Shown here piece after piece: positions 1-5,596 of a DNA stretch of 5,596 bases; positions within the stretch are counted from its first letter, which is position 1; every line of letters starts with the position of its first letter. A program made the translations under genes and the position numbers. This DNA comes from an uncultured Bacilli bacterium. Its GTDB lineage: Bacteria > Bacillota_I > Bacilli_A > RF39 > UBA660. The DNA lies in contig CAKPNP010000041.1 in the NCBI GenBank assembly GCA_934169415.1, positions 1-5,596 on the forward strand, given 5' to 3'. Under the pieces are notes generated by a model, which saw only the letters and a program-made list of their open reading frames with translations, did not search any database and was not told where the DNA came from.

Positions 1-210
1 GATCCATTAGAAGAAAAGAAGATATGGGAAAATACATTTAAAGAAATCGGTGAGAAACGTGGCGAAAAACGTGGTGAAAAACGTGGCGAGAAAAAAGGCA
101 GAAAAGCTGGAATAATGGAAACTGCTAAGAAAATGTTAAAGAAAAAAATAGATATTAATCTTATTTCTGAAATAACGGGTTTAAGCATAAAACAAATAAT
201 GATGTTATAA
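1..210 (+). CDS. C-terminal part of a probable PD-(D/E)XK (Rpn-type) nuclease/transposase, 5' truncated by the window
   Basis: An open frame runs from the first base to TAA at 208-210 and gives 69 residues with no start inside the window. What is visible is a charged stretch with four GEK-R/K units (GEKRGEKRGEKRGEKK), then a segment reading AKKMLKKKIDINLISEITGLSIKQI. This tail, with glycine/charged repeats followed by a short helix-turn-helix-like 'I..ISE.TGLS...I' element, is the usual end of the PDDEXK_2/Rpn family of recombination-promoting nucleases and putative transposases common in low-GC Firmicutes. The nuclease core would lie upstream and cannot be seen, so catalytic residues are unverified and the gene may be intact or decayed. 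A hairpin terminator follows after nine bases. The family call comes from recalling the tail pattern; another coiled, charged protein with a similar tail is possible. Confidence 0.65.
   Translation, partial: DPLEEKKIWENTFKEIGEKRGEKRGEKRGEKKGRKAGIMETAKKMLKKKIDINLISEITGLSIKQIMML
49..96 (+). repeat. Four 12-bp tandem units encoding GEKR/GEKK
   Basis: Units start at 49, 61, 73 and 85. They read ggtgagaaacgt, ggcgaaaaacgt, ggtgaaaaacgt and ggcgagaaaaaa. They differ mostly at third codon positions, so the peptide GEKR is kept in the first three copies and becomes GEKK in the last. The repeat lies in frame inside the partial nuclease/transposase gene and encodes a positively charged linker. Each unit is four codons, so copy number could change without breaking the frame. 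Confidence 0.85.
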
Positions 211-219
211 AAAATAATG

Positions 220-247
220 AACTATCAATAAATTTTGGTAGTTTTTT
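220..247 (+). terminator. Rho-independent terminator after the partial nuclease/transposase gene
   Basis: Bases 220-228 (aactatcaa) pair with 235-243 (ttggtagtt) in a nine-base-pair stem with one G-U pair and a six-base loop. A run of six T follows at 242-247. It starts nine bases after the TAA at 208-210 and separates that gene from the pilin promoter. The stem is AT-rich, as expected in this genome. Confidence 0.75.
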
Positions 248-250
248 ATC

Positions 251-279
251 TTGAATAATACTATAAAATATGATACTAT
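251..279 (+). promoter_or_regulatory. Sigma-A-type promoter with extended -10 for the pilin/FGE gene
   Basis: A -35-like TTGAAT lies at 251-256, followed by a 17-base spacer and a -10-like TACTAT at 274-279. A TG at 271-272 one base upstream of the -10 makes it an extended -10. Transcription would start near 286, leaving a leader of about 27 bases that contains the AGGAG ribosome binding site at 297-301. The promoter sits just after the preceding terminator, so the downstream gene is probably a single-gene transcript. Confidence 0.65.
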
Positions 280-312
280 TTTAATAGTTATAATAAAGGA
301 GTTGTAAAAAAT

Positions 313-1845
313 ATGAAAAATAAAAAAGGATTTACATTAATAGAATTACTTGCAGTAATAATAATACTAGCAGTAATAGCTTTAATTGCAACACCAATAG
401 TATTAAATGTAGTAGATAATGCAAGGAAGAGCGCTAATAAAGATTCAGCATACGGACTTTTAGATTCAGCCAAATTATATTATATGGAAAGCCTACTTGA
501 TGAAAATAAATCATTAAGTGGGAACTTAATATATAAAATAAATGTATCAGGAAGTAAGCCAGATAGTGGAACTGTTTATATAAATGATAAAGGAGAAATA
601 GCACTTTCAGTAGTATATGATAAAGTATGTTTTACTAAGAATTATGAAGATGCAGATTTAACAGAATCTGATGATATTAATAATTGTAAAATAAAAGTAG
701 TATATAAAGATAGTATTTTAAATGGAGCAGATCCAGAACTAAAAGATAACTTAGTACCAGTGGTAATAGAAAATGGTGGAACTGTAAAGAAAGCAGATAT
801 ATATAGTGAATGGTATAATTATACAAATAAGACATGGGCAAATGCAGTATTATTAAATGGTAATGATACATATAAGGTAGGAGATACAATAGAAGAAAAT
901 AATATAAAAGCATATTATGTATGGATACCAAGATATAAATACCAAATATTCTATGATGGAACTAATGCAACAACAAAACAATTAATAAATATAACATTTG
1001 AAAGTAAAGATACTACAAAATCAAATGGTACAACAAAAGATAGTTGGTTAACACATCCAGCATTTACATTTGGAGATACTGAATTAAATGGAATATGGGT
1101 AGGAAAGTTTGAACTAACCGGTGATACAACAAATCCAACAATAAAACCAAATGTAGAAAGTTTAAGAAATCAAAATGTAAGTACATTATTTTTAACAACA
1201 CAAAAATTATCAACAAATGCTGCTATGTTAAAAAATATAGAGTGGGGAGCAATTACATATCTTACTACTTCAATATATGGACAAGGTTTAAATGAAGTAA
1301 GAATAAATAATAGTAATACTTTTATAACAGGGTGTGCTGCAAGTGTAGAAAATGGAACTTCTTATAATGGATGTGAAAATAAATATAATACAAGTATTGG
1401 ATATTTAGCTAGTACAACAGGAAATATAAGTGGAATCTATGATATGAGCGGGTGTTCATGGGAATATGTGATGGGAGTAATGGAAGATAGTTTAAATAGT
1501 AATGTTCCCGCAAGCGGATATAATACTCAATACAACTCGGGATATAATGGTAAAAATTTAAATGATGGAACTACAACAACTGGTGTATCATTCCCAGAGT
1601 CTAAGTATTATGATATCTATAAATATGGAACAAGTAATAGTGATTATACAAGATATCATTTAGGAGATGCAACAACTGAAACAAAAGGATGGAATGGAGA
1701 TTATAAGAATTTCGTTTACTCTAGCGGTCCATGGTTCTTGCGTGGCGGTGTTTGTAGCAATGGTACGAATGCCGGTGCTCTTGCATTCTACAACACCCAC
1801 GGTCATGCCTACAGTAGCTACTCAGTCCGTGCTGTTCTTAGATAA
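313..1845 (+). CDS. Type IV prepilin-like surface protein with a C-terminal FGE-sulfatase/C-type-lectin-like domain; likely DGR target
   Basis: This 510-residue protein starts with a class III prepilin signal, MKNKKG|FTLIE. The expected prepilin-peptidase cut is after G6, giving F7 at +1 and E11 at +5, and is followed by a hydrophobic helix (about 7-30). The mature protein should be membrane-anchored or assembled into a pilus or pseudopilus and face outward. A pilin-like region with C106 and C125 follows. From about residue 195 the pattern fits an FGE-sulfatase fold: YYVWIPRYKYQI, then GIWVGKFELTG (261-270; compare 'Y.IGKYEVT'), EWGAITYL (310-317), DMSGCSWEYVM (377-387; compare 'DM.GNVWEWV') and LRGG...SVRAVLR at the end (compare 'LRGGSW...GFR.VR'). 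C341/C354 and C381/C481 could form disulfides. The FGE catalytic cysteine pair is not evident, so a binding role is likelier than catalysis. The start is set by AGGAG at 297-301. No other pilus gene is nearby; promoter and terminator suggest a one-gene unit. The last 44 codons differ sharply in composition and are described separately. Confidence 0.85.
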   Translation: MKNKKGFTLIELLAVIIILAVIALIATPIVLNVVDNARKSANKDSAYGLLDSAKLYYMESLLDENKSLSGNLIYKINVSGSKPDSGTVYINDKGEIALSVVYDKVCFTKNYEDADLTESDDINNCKIKVVYKDSILNGADPELKDNLVPVVIENGGTVKKADIYSEWYNYTNKTWANAVLLNGNDTYKVGDTIEENNIKAYYVWIPRYKYQIFYDGTNATTKQLINITFESKDTTKSNGTTKDSWLTHPAFTFGDTELNGIWVGKFELTGDTTNPTIKPNVESLRNQNVSTLFLTTQKLSTNAAMLKNIEWGAITYLTTSIYGQGLNEVRINNSNTFITGCAASVENGTSYNGCENKYNTSIGYLASTTGNISGIYDMSGCSWEYVMGVMEDSLNSNVPASGYNTQYNSGYNGKNLNDGTTTTGVSFPESKYYDIYKYGTSNSDYTRYHLGDATTETKGWNGDYKNFVYSSGPWFLRGGVCSNGTNAGALAFYNTHGHAYSSYSVRAVLR

Positions 1846-1863
1846 CTTTTTGGGTTACCCCCT
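1711..1863 (+). other. Candidate diversity-generating-retroelement variable repeat (VR) and its 3' tail
   Basis: From the codon for F467 to the stop and just beyond, composition changes abruptly. I count 52 G/C in 100 bases over 1741-1840, against 17 in 60 over 781-840. Codon choice also changes: CGT arginine, GGT/GGC glycine and GCC/GCT alanine replace the AGA, GGA and GCA favoured earlier. The encoded peptide includes PWFLRGG and ends SVRAVLR, the terminal part of an FGE/C-type-lectin fold, which is where DGRs diversify their targets. About 17 codons (Y469, S470, S471, G472, V480, C481, S482, N483, N486, Y493, N494, H496, H498, Y500, S501, S502, Y503) are NNT or NNC. Each could derive from an AAT or AAC template codon by substitution at adenines only, the DGR signature. 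No reverse transcriptase or template copy is present here, so the assignment is an inference. Gene conversion between related cassettes would look similar. Confidence 0.55.
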
Positions 1864-1876
1864 GTAATTATAATAG

Positions 1877-1910
1877 ACAAATCAAATGTAAAGTTTTGAT
1901 TTGTTTTTTT
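1877..1910 (+). terminator. Rho-independent terminator after the pilin/FGE gene
   Basis: Bases 1877-1886 (acaaatcaaa) pair perfectly with 1895-1904 (tttgatttgt) around an eight-base loop, and a seven-T run follows at 1904-1910. It lies 31 bases after the stop and separates the pilin gene from the deo operon. DGR targets often carry a hairpin just downstream of the variable repeat, so this structure could have a second role, but it is fully explained as a terminator. Confidence 0.85.
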
Positions 1911-1937
1911 AATTTTTAATTTAATTTTTTATAAACA

Positions 1938-1956
1938 TGGTATACTATAATTAGGA
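1938..1956 (+). promoter_or_regulatory. Probable extended -10 promoter and ribosome binding site for the deo operon
   Basis: TG at 1938-1939, one base, then TATACT at 1941-1946 form a good extended -10. No clear -35 is visible at the right distance; TTTAAT at 1920-1925 is only 15 bases upstream. A second -10-like TATAAT overlaps at 1946-1951. AGGA at 1953-1956 lies nine bases before the deoD ATG at 1966. With TATACT as the -10, the transcript would start near 1953, so the leader would be very short and begin at the ribosome binding site. No operator palindrome or riboswitch fits in this space. Confidence 0.5.
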
Positions 1957-1965
1957 TGTGATAAT

Positions 1966-2691
1966 ATGATAGAAACACCACATATTAAATGTGAAAAAGA
2001 TAATATTGCTAAAACAGTGTTAATGCCAGGAGATCCTAGAAGAACTGAATTTATAGCCAAAACATATTTAACTGATTATAAATTAGTTAACGATATAAGA
2101 GGTGCCTTAGCTTATACAGGATATTATAAAGGTAAGAAAATAACTGTATTTACTTCTTTTATGGGAATGCCTAGTATGGGTATTTATTGTTATGAATTAT
2201 ATCATTATTTTGATGTAGAAAATATAATAAGAATAGGTTCCTGTGGAAGTAATGATAAGGATATAAAATTACTAGATATAATACTTTCAACTTCTAGTTA
2301 TAATGAAGGTAATTTTGCTTATACTTTCAATAATAAAAATGTTCATGAAATCCAATCAGATGAATATTTAAATAATATAATTATTGATACAGCTAAAGAT
2401 AATAATATAGATTTAAAAATAGGTAAAACTGCTTGTTGCGAAGTATTTGATTTATATATGGAGGATGTTAGTAAGTTTTTAGAAAGATTACCTAAAGATA
2501 TTATTGCTAGTGAAATGGAAGCATTTGCATTATTTTATATTGCTAAAAGCTTAAATAAAAAAGCTAGTTGTATACTTACTGTATCAGATTCAAAATTTGA
2601 TAAAAATGTAGTAAGTTCAACAGATAGAGAAAAAGGACTTACAAAAATGATTGAATTAGCGCTTAATTCTGCTTTAAAATTGGAGGAATAA
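1966..2691 (+). CDS. deoD: Purine-nucleoside phosphorylase, DeoD (hexameric) type
   Basis: This cytoplasmic enzyme splits purine (deoxy)ribonucleosides with phosphate, giving the free base and (deoxy)ribose-1-phosphate. Its 241 residues match the usual DeoD length and the family motifs occur in order: TPHI at the N-terminus (H6, which reaches the neighbouring subunit's site), MPGDPRR (G22, R26, phosphate), R45 of NDIRG (phosphate, from the neighbouring subunit), M66 of FMGMPS, IIRIGSCG (R89, S92), F161, SEMEA (E183-M184-E185, ribose binding) and TVSDS (D208) with R221. The aspartate at 208, equivalent to E. coli D204 and not the asparagine of mammalian trimeric enzymes, predicts use of both 6-amino (adenosine) and 6-oxo (inosine, guanosine) nucleosides. 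AGGA at 1953-1956 supports the ATG at 1966. It is the first gene of the salvage operon: its TAA ends one base before the deoB-cdd ATG, and its last codons carry that gene's GGAGG ribosome binding site. Confidence 0.96.
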   Translation: MIETPHIKCEKDNIAKTVLMPGDPRRTEFIAKTYLTDYKLVNDIRGALAYTGYYKGKKITVFTSFMGMPSMGIYCYELYHYFDVENIIRIGSCGSNDKDIKLLDIILSTSSYNEGNFAYTFNNKNVHEIQSDEYLNNIIIDTAKDNNIDLKIGKTACCEVFDLYMEDVSKFLERLPKDIIASEMEAFALFYIAKSLNKKASCILTVSDSKFDKNVVSSTDREKGLTKMIELALNSALKLEE

Positions 2692-2692
2692 A

Positions 2693-4237
2693 ATGAGAAG
2701 AATATTTTTAATAGTTTTAGATAGTTTTGGTGTTGGCGAAAGTATTGATGCTTCTTTATATAATGATACTGGTAGTAATACTTTAAGAGCTATTACTAAA
2801 TCTAGTATGTATCATGTAGAAAATCTTAAAAATATGGGATTATATAATATAGATGGTGTAGGTGTTGGAACACCTATCAGTCATCCAATAGCTGCATACG
2901 GAAAAATGCAAGAGTTATCTAAAGGTAAGGATACTACTACAGGTCACTGGGAGATGATGGGAATAGTAAGTGAAGTTGCTATGCCTACTTTCCCTAATGG
3001 ATTTCCAGAAGATTTTATTAAACAATTTGAAACTGCTATAGGAACTAAAGTGTTATGCAATAAACCATATTCTGGAACTGAGGTAATTAAAGATTATGGA
3101 TTAGAACATATGAAAACAGGATATCCAATTGTATATACATCAGCAGATTCAGTTTTTCAAATTGCAGCCCATGAGGATGTAGTTCCACTTGAAACTTTAT
3201 ATAAATATTGTGAAATAGCACGTGGATTATTAAAAGATGATTTAGCTGTAGGTCGTGTTATAGCCCGTCCATTTGTAGGAACTAATGGTAACTTTACAAG
3301 GACTCCTAACAGACATGATTTTTCATTAGTACCTAAATATAATACTTTAAATTATTTAAAGGATAATAATTTAGATGTAATAGCAGTAGGTAAAATATCT
3401 GATATATTTGCATCTTCTGGTGTAACTCGTGCTATAAGAACTACTGGAAATGACGATGGTCTAAATAAAACAAAAGAGATACAAAATACAGATTTTAATG
3501 GCTTATGCTTTGTTAATTTAGTTGATTTTGATATGTTATATGGACACAGAAATGATGTTGATGGATATGCTAATGCAATGTCATATTTCGATAATTGGTT
3601 AACTAGTTTTATTAAAGATATGAGAGAATCTGATATATTAATGATAACAGCTGATCATGGATGTGATCCATCAACTCCAAGTACTGATCATTCTAGGGAA
3701 TATGTTCCAATGATAGTATATGGTAAGAATATTAAACCAGTTAATATCGGTATAAGACATGGATTTAAGGATTTAGGTAAAACAATTCTAGATATATTTG
3801 ATATAAAAAATGATATAGATGCTAAAAGTTTTAAAAATGAAATATTAAAAAAAGATATAATTGATTATGCAAAAGAAGCAAGATTAAATTCATATTCTCC
3901 ATATTCAAATTTTAAAGTTGGAGCAGCGCTTATAACAAAAAGTGGTAAATTATATAAAGGATGTAATATAGAAAATAGTGCATATTCGCCAACTTGTTGT
4001 GCTGAGAGAACTGCCTTCGTAAAAGCAATAAGTGAAGGGGAAAAAGAATTCTCATCAATTGCTATAGTAGGTGGGACTCTTGATACTAATTCATACTGCT
4101 TACCATGTGGTGTATGTAGACAGTTTATGAGTGAATTTTGTGGTAAAGATTTTAAAATATATGTATCAAATAATAAAGAAACTAAAGTATATACATTAGA
4201 AGAATTATTACCTCATTCATTTGAATTGGAGAAATAA
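2693..4237 (+). CDS. deoB-cdd: Phosphopentomutase-cytidine deaminase fusion (DeoB-Cdd)
   Basis: One 514-residue frame carries two complete enzymes. Residues 1 to about 385 are DeoB, an alkaline-phosphatase-superfamily phosphopentomutase that interconverts (deoxy)ribose-1- and 5-phosphate. By alignment from memory with the Bacillus enzyme, the metal ligands are D10, D280, H285, D321, H322 and H333. The phosphate-carrying threonine is T81 in KDTTTGHWE. TPNRHDF (204-210) is also present. Residues about 387-514 are a tetramer-type cytidine deaminase that turns (deoxy)cytidine into (deoxy)uridine. YSPYSNFKVGAAL and NIENSAY bind the nucleoside, C436, C472 and C475 bind zinc, and E438 of CAERTA is the proton shuttle. 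Neither half lacks a key residue and there is almost no linker: DeoB ends near NEILKK and Cdd begins KDIIDYAKEA. No in-frame ATG, GTG or TTG near the junction would let Cdd start separately. GGAGG at 2682-2686 lies six bases before the ATG. The two genes are normally separate neighbours in Firmicutes. Confidence 0.95.
   Translation: MRRIFLIVLDSFGVGESIDASLYNDTGSNTLRAITKSSMYHVENLKNMGLYNIDGVGVGTPISHPIAAYGKMQELSKGKDTTTGHWEMMGIVSEVAMPTFPNGFPEDFIKQFETAIGTKVLCNKPYSGTEVIKDYGLEHMKTGYPIVYTSADSVFQIAAHEDVVPLETLYKYCEIARGLLKDDLAVGRVIARPFVGTNGNFTRTPNRHDFSLVPKYNTLNYLKDNNLDVIAVGKISDIFASSGVTRAIRTTGNDDGLNKTKEIQNTDFNGLCFVNLVDFDMLYGHRNDVDGYANAMSYFDNWLTSFIKDMRESDILMITADHGCDPSTPSTDHSREYVPMIVYGKNIKPVNIGIRHGFKDLGKTILDIFDIKNDIDAKSFKNEILKKDIIDYAKEARLNSYSPYSNFKVGAALITKSGKLYKGCNIENSAYSPTCCAERTAFVKAISEGEKEFSSIAIVGGTLDTNSYCLPCGVCRQFMSEFCGKDFKIYVSNNKETKVYTLEELLPHSFELEK
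4228..4232 (+). promoter_or_regulatory. Ribosome binding site that fixes the pdp start
   Basis: GGAGA at 4228-4232, within the last codons of deoB-cdd, lies six bases before the ATG at 4239. This selects that ATG over the in-frame TTG at 4221, which would place the site inside the coding region. The spacing equals that of the deoB-cdd site, so pdp is probably coupled translationally to the gene before it. Confidence 0.8.
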
Positions 4238-4238
4238 C

Positions 4239-5525
4239 ATGAGAATGTTTGATATAATCGAAAAGAAAAAAAATAGACAGGAATTAACTAAGGAAGAAAT
4301 TAAATTTGTAGTAGAAAATTATACAAATGGGAATGTTCCTGATTATCAAATGTCTGCGTTGCTTATGGCTATTTGTATTAATGGGATGAATGATAATGAA
4401 ATTAACTATTTAACTTATTATATGCTTAATAGTGGTGATAGAATTGATTTATCTATGTTTAATAATACTGTTGATAAACATTCAACAGGTGGTGTTGGAG
4501 ATAAAACAACCTTAATTGTAACTCCAATAGTAGCATCATTAGGTGATAAAGTAGCTAAAATGAGTGGTCGAGGTCTAGGTTTTACTGGTGGAACAGTAGA
4601 TAAACTAGAATCTATTAAAGGTTATAATATATCACTAACGAAAGATGAATTTATAAACCAGGTACGTGATATTAATATAGCACTAATCGGACAATCATCT
4701 TCTATTGCTTTAGCAGATAAAAAAATATATGCTTTACGTGATGTTACAGCTACTGTTTCTAGTATACCTTTAATAGCATCTAGTATAATGTCCAAAAAAA
4801 TAGCAAGTGGAGCTAAAAACTTAGTTTTAGATGTTAAAGTAGGTAAGGGTGCTTTTATGAAAGATATAGAAAGTGCTAAAAAGTTAGCCACTCAAATGGT
4901 TAAAATTGGAATGAGTTTTAATATTAATACGGTAGCACTACTAACTAATATGGATATTCCTCTTGGAAATAATATAGGAAATATTTTAGAAGTAAAAGAA
5001 GCAATAGATGTTTTAAATAATAAAGGTCCTGGTGATTTAAGAGAGGTATCAATATATATAGCTACTTTAATGCATTCTATAACTAATAATATTTCATTTA
5101 ATGAGTCGTATAAAATGGTAATAAATTCGATAAATAGTGGTAAGGCTTATGCAAAATTTAAAGAATTAGTGTCTAGACAAGGTGGAGTATTAGAATTTGA
5201 TAATCCTACTTATGAATATAAAATTTATTCCAAAAAAGAAGGATATATAAATAGTATGGATACTGAAAGAATAGGCAAAATTAGTGTATCGCTTGGAGCT
5301 GGAAGACTAACTAAGGAAGATCAAATAGATTATACTGCTGGTATAGTTATAAATAAAAAGATAAATGATTATGTTAAAGTAGGCGATTTAATAGCAACAT
5401 TCTATTCTTCTAAGGTATCAGATTTTAAAGATTTAGAAAATGAATATTTAGATTGTTTAAATTATTCAAATGAAAAAATCGATACTAAATTGATATACGG
5501 AATTGTAGGGAAAATAAATAATTAG
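4239..5525 (+). CDS. pdp: Pyrimidine-nucleoside phosphorylase
   Basis: The enzyme splits uridine, deoxyuridine and thymidine with phosphate, giving the base and (deoxy)ribose-1-phosphate. From ATG 4239 it has 428 residues, close to the roughly 433 of Bacillus Pdp, and starts MRMFDIIEKKK like that enzyme's MRMVDIIIKKQ. In this numbering the family signatures are KHSTGGVGDKTTL from K80 (phosphate loop), KMSGRGLGFTGGTVDKLE at about 107-124, YALRDVT with R167, and PLIASSIMSKK with I179, S182 and K186, which bind the pyrimidine. DVKVGKGAFMK follows at about 198-208. The C-terminal domain (about 330-420) contains LGAGR.TKEDQID. The fold is helical N-domain, central alpha/beta domain, C-terminal domain; the enzyme is a cytoplasmic dimer. 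DeoA (thymidine phosphorylase) is a relative, but sequence and neighbours favour the broad-specificity Firmicutes Pdp. It acts directly on the uridine made by the upstream Cdd domain. It is last in the operon, one base after the deoB-cdd stop. Confidence 0.95.
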   Translation: MRMFDIIEKKKNRQELTKEEIKFVVENYTNGNVPDYQMSALLMAICINGMNDNEINYLTYYMLNSGDRIDLSMFNNTVDKHSTGGVGDKTTLIVTPIVASLGDKVAKMSGRGLGFTGGTVDKLESIKGYNISLTKDEFINQVRDINIALIGQSSSIALADKKIYALRDVTATVSSIPLIASSIMSKKIASGAKNLVLDVKVGKGAFMKDIESAKKLATQMVKIGMSFNINTVALLTNMDIPLGNNIGNILEVKEAIDVLNNKGPGDLREVSIYIATLMHSITNNISFNESYKMVINSINSGKAYAKFKELVSRQGGVLEFDNPTYEYKIYSKKEGYINSMDTERIGKISVSLGAGRLTKEDQIDYTAGIVINKKINDYVKVGDLIATFYSSKVSDFKDLENEYLDCLNYSNEKIDTKLIYGIVGKINN

Positions 5526-5527
5526 AT

Positions 5528-5556
5528 AACAAGAAATTAATTTTTCTTGTTTTTTT
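5528..5556 (+). terminator. Rho-independent terminator closing the deo operon
   Basis: Bases 5528-5536 (aacaagaaa) pair perfectly with 5543-5551 (tttcttgtt) around a six-base loop, followed by T at 5550-5556. It begins two bases after the pdp stop. The remaining 40 bases to the window end are A/T runs; AAAGGA at 5586-5591 could be the ribosome binding site of a gene beyond the edge, but no start codon is visible. Confidence 0.85.
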
Positions 5557-5596
5557 GCATTTTTTGAAAAAAGTTTCTCTAAAAAAAAGGATTTTA

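Noticed and set aside
289..294. Perfect TATAAT as the -10 of the pilin gene
   Set aside because: No -35 lies at a suitable distance and the transcript would start at about 301, at the end of the AGGAG ribosome binding site. The TTGAAT/TG-N-TACTAT pair upstream is better spaced.
288..931. Reverse-strand open frames opposite the pilin gene (288-473 and 677-931)
   Set aside because: They are low-complexity hydrophobic shadows of the forward gene with no ribosome binding site.
1667..1867. 66-codon open frame overlapping the end of the pilin/FGE gene in another frame
   Set aside because: It lies almost wholly inside the real gene, has no ribosome binding site and shows no recognisable protein pattern. 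It stays open because of the unusual composition of the segment.
4221..4238. TTG at 4221 as the pdp start, adding six residues
   Set aside because: The ribosome binding site at 4228-4232 fits the ATG at 4239, and the resulting N-terminus MRMFDII matches the family.
4622..4891. Reverse-strand open frame opposite pdp
   Set aside because: It mirrors a strongly conserved part of pdp and has no independent support.
1..5596. TGA recoded as tryptophan (Mollicutes code)
   Set aside because: Tryptophans in the genes are TGG and no in-frame TGA occurs in any gene. TGA is also not used as a stop here, so the code cannot be fully settled, but nothing calls for recoding.
1..5596. A local reverse transcriptase, template repeat or CRISPR array
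   Set aside because: No reverse-transcriptase motifs appear in any frame, no second copy of the 1711-1845 segment was seen, and there are no regularly spaced direct repeats. The DGR idea therefore rests on the target alone.
5564..5596. TTGAAA at 5564-5569 as a promoter for a following gene
   Set aside because: The expected -10 position falls in an A-run and GGAT, with no TATAAT-like sequence before the window ends.

Overview
The window is about 70% A+T. Its genes have strong AGGAG-type ribosome binding sites, use TAA or TAG stops and keep TGG for tryptophan. Together with the gene families this points to a low-GC Bacillota/Firmicutes or Mollicutes-related bacterium, probably host- or gut-associated. 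That placement is an inference. Every supported gene is on the + strand.

Layout. (1) Bases 1-210 are the 3' end of a gene, probably a PD-(D/E)XK/Rpn-type nuclease-transposase, with a 12-bp tandem repeat encoding GEKR units; a hairpin terminator follows. (2) Bases 251-1910 form a stand-alone unit with its own extended -10 promoter and terminator. It encodes a 510-residue surface protein that joins a type IV prepilin N-terminus to a formylglycine-generating-enzyme-like (C-type lectin fold) domain. The last ~45 codons switch abruptly to about 52% GC, with codons unlike the rest of the gene. They sit where diversity-generating retroelements (DGRs) place their variable repeat. No reverse transcriptase or template repeat is in the window, so any such element would act from elsewhere. 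(3) Bases ~1938-5556 are a compact nucleoside-salvage operon: deoD (purine nucleoside phosphorylase), an in-frame deoB-cdd fusion (phosphopentomutase plus cytidine deaminase), and pdp (pyrimidine nucleoside phosphorylase). Only one base separates each pair of genes, and a terminator closes the unit.

How the genes work together. Cdd converts (deoxy)cytidine to (deoxy)uridine. Pdp and DeoD release the bases and yield (deoxy)ribose-1-phosphate, and DeoB isomerises this to the 5-phosphate for central metabolism. No deoC aldolase, nucleoside transporter or deoR-type regulator is in the window.

The two observations most worth following are the DGR-like variable C-terminus of the pilin/FGE protein and the DeoB-Cdd fusion, whose domain junction lies on an A7 run.
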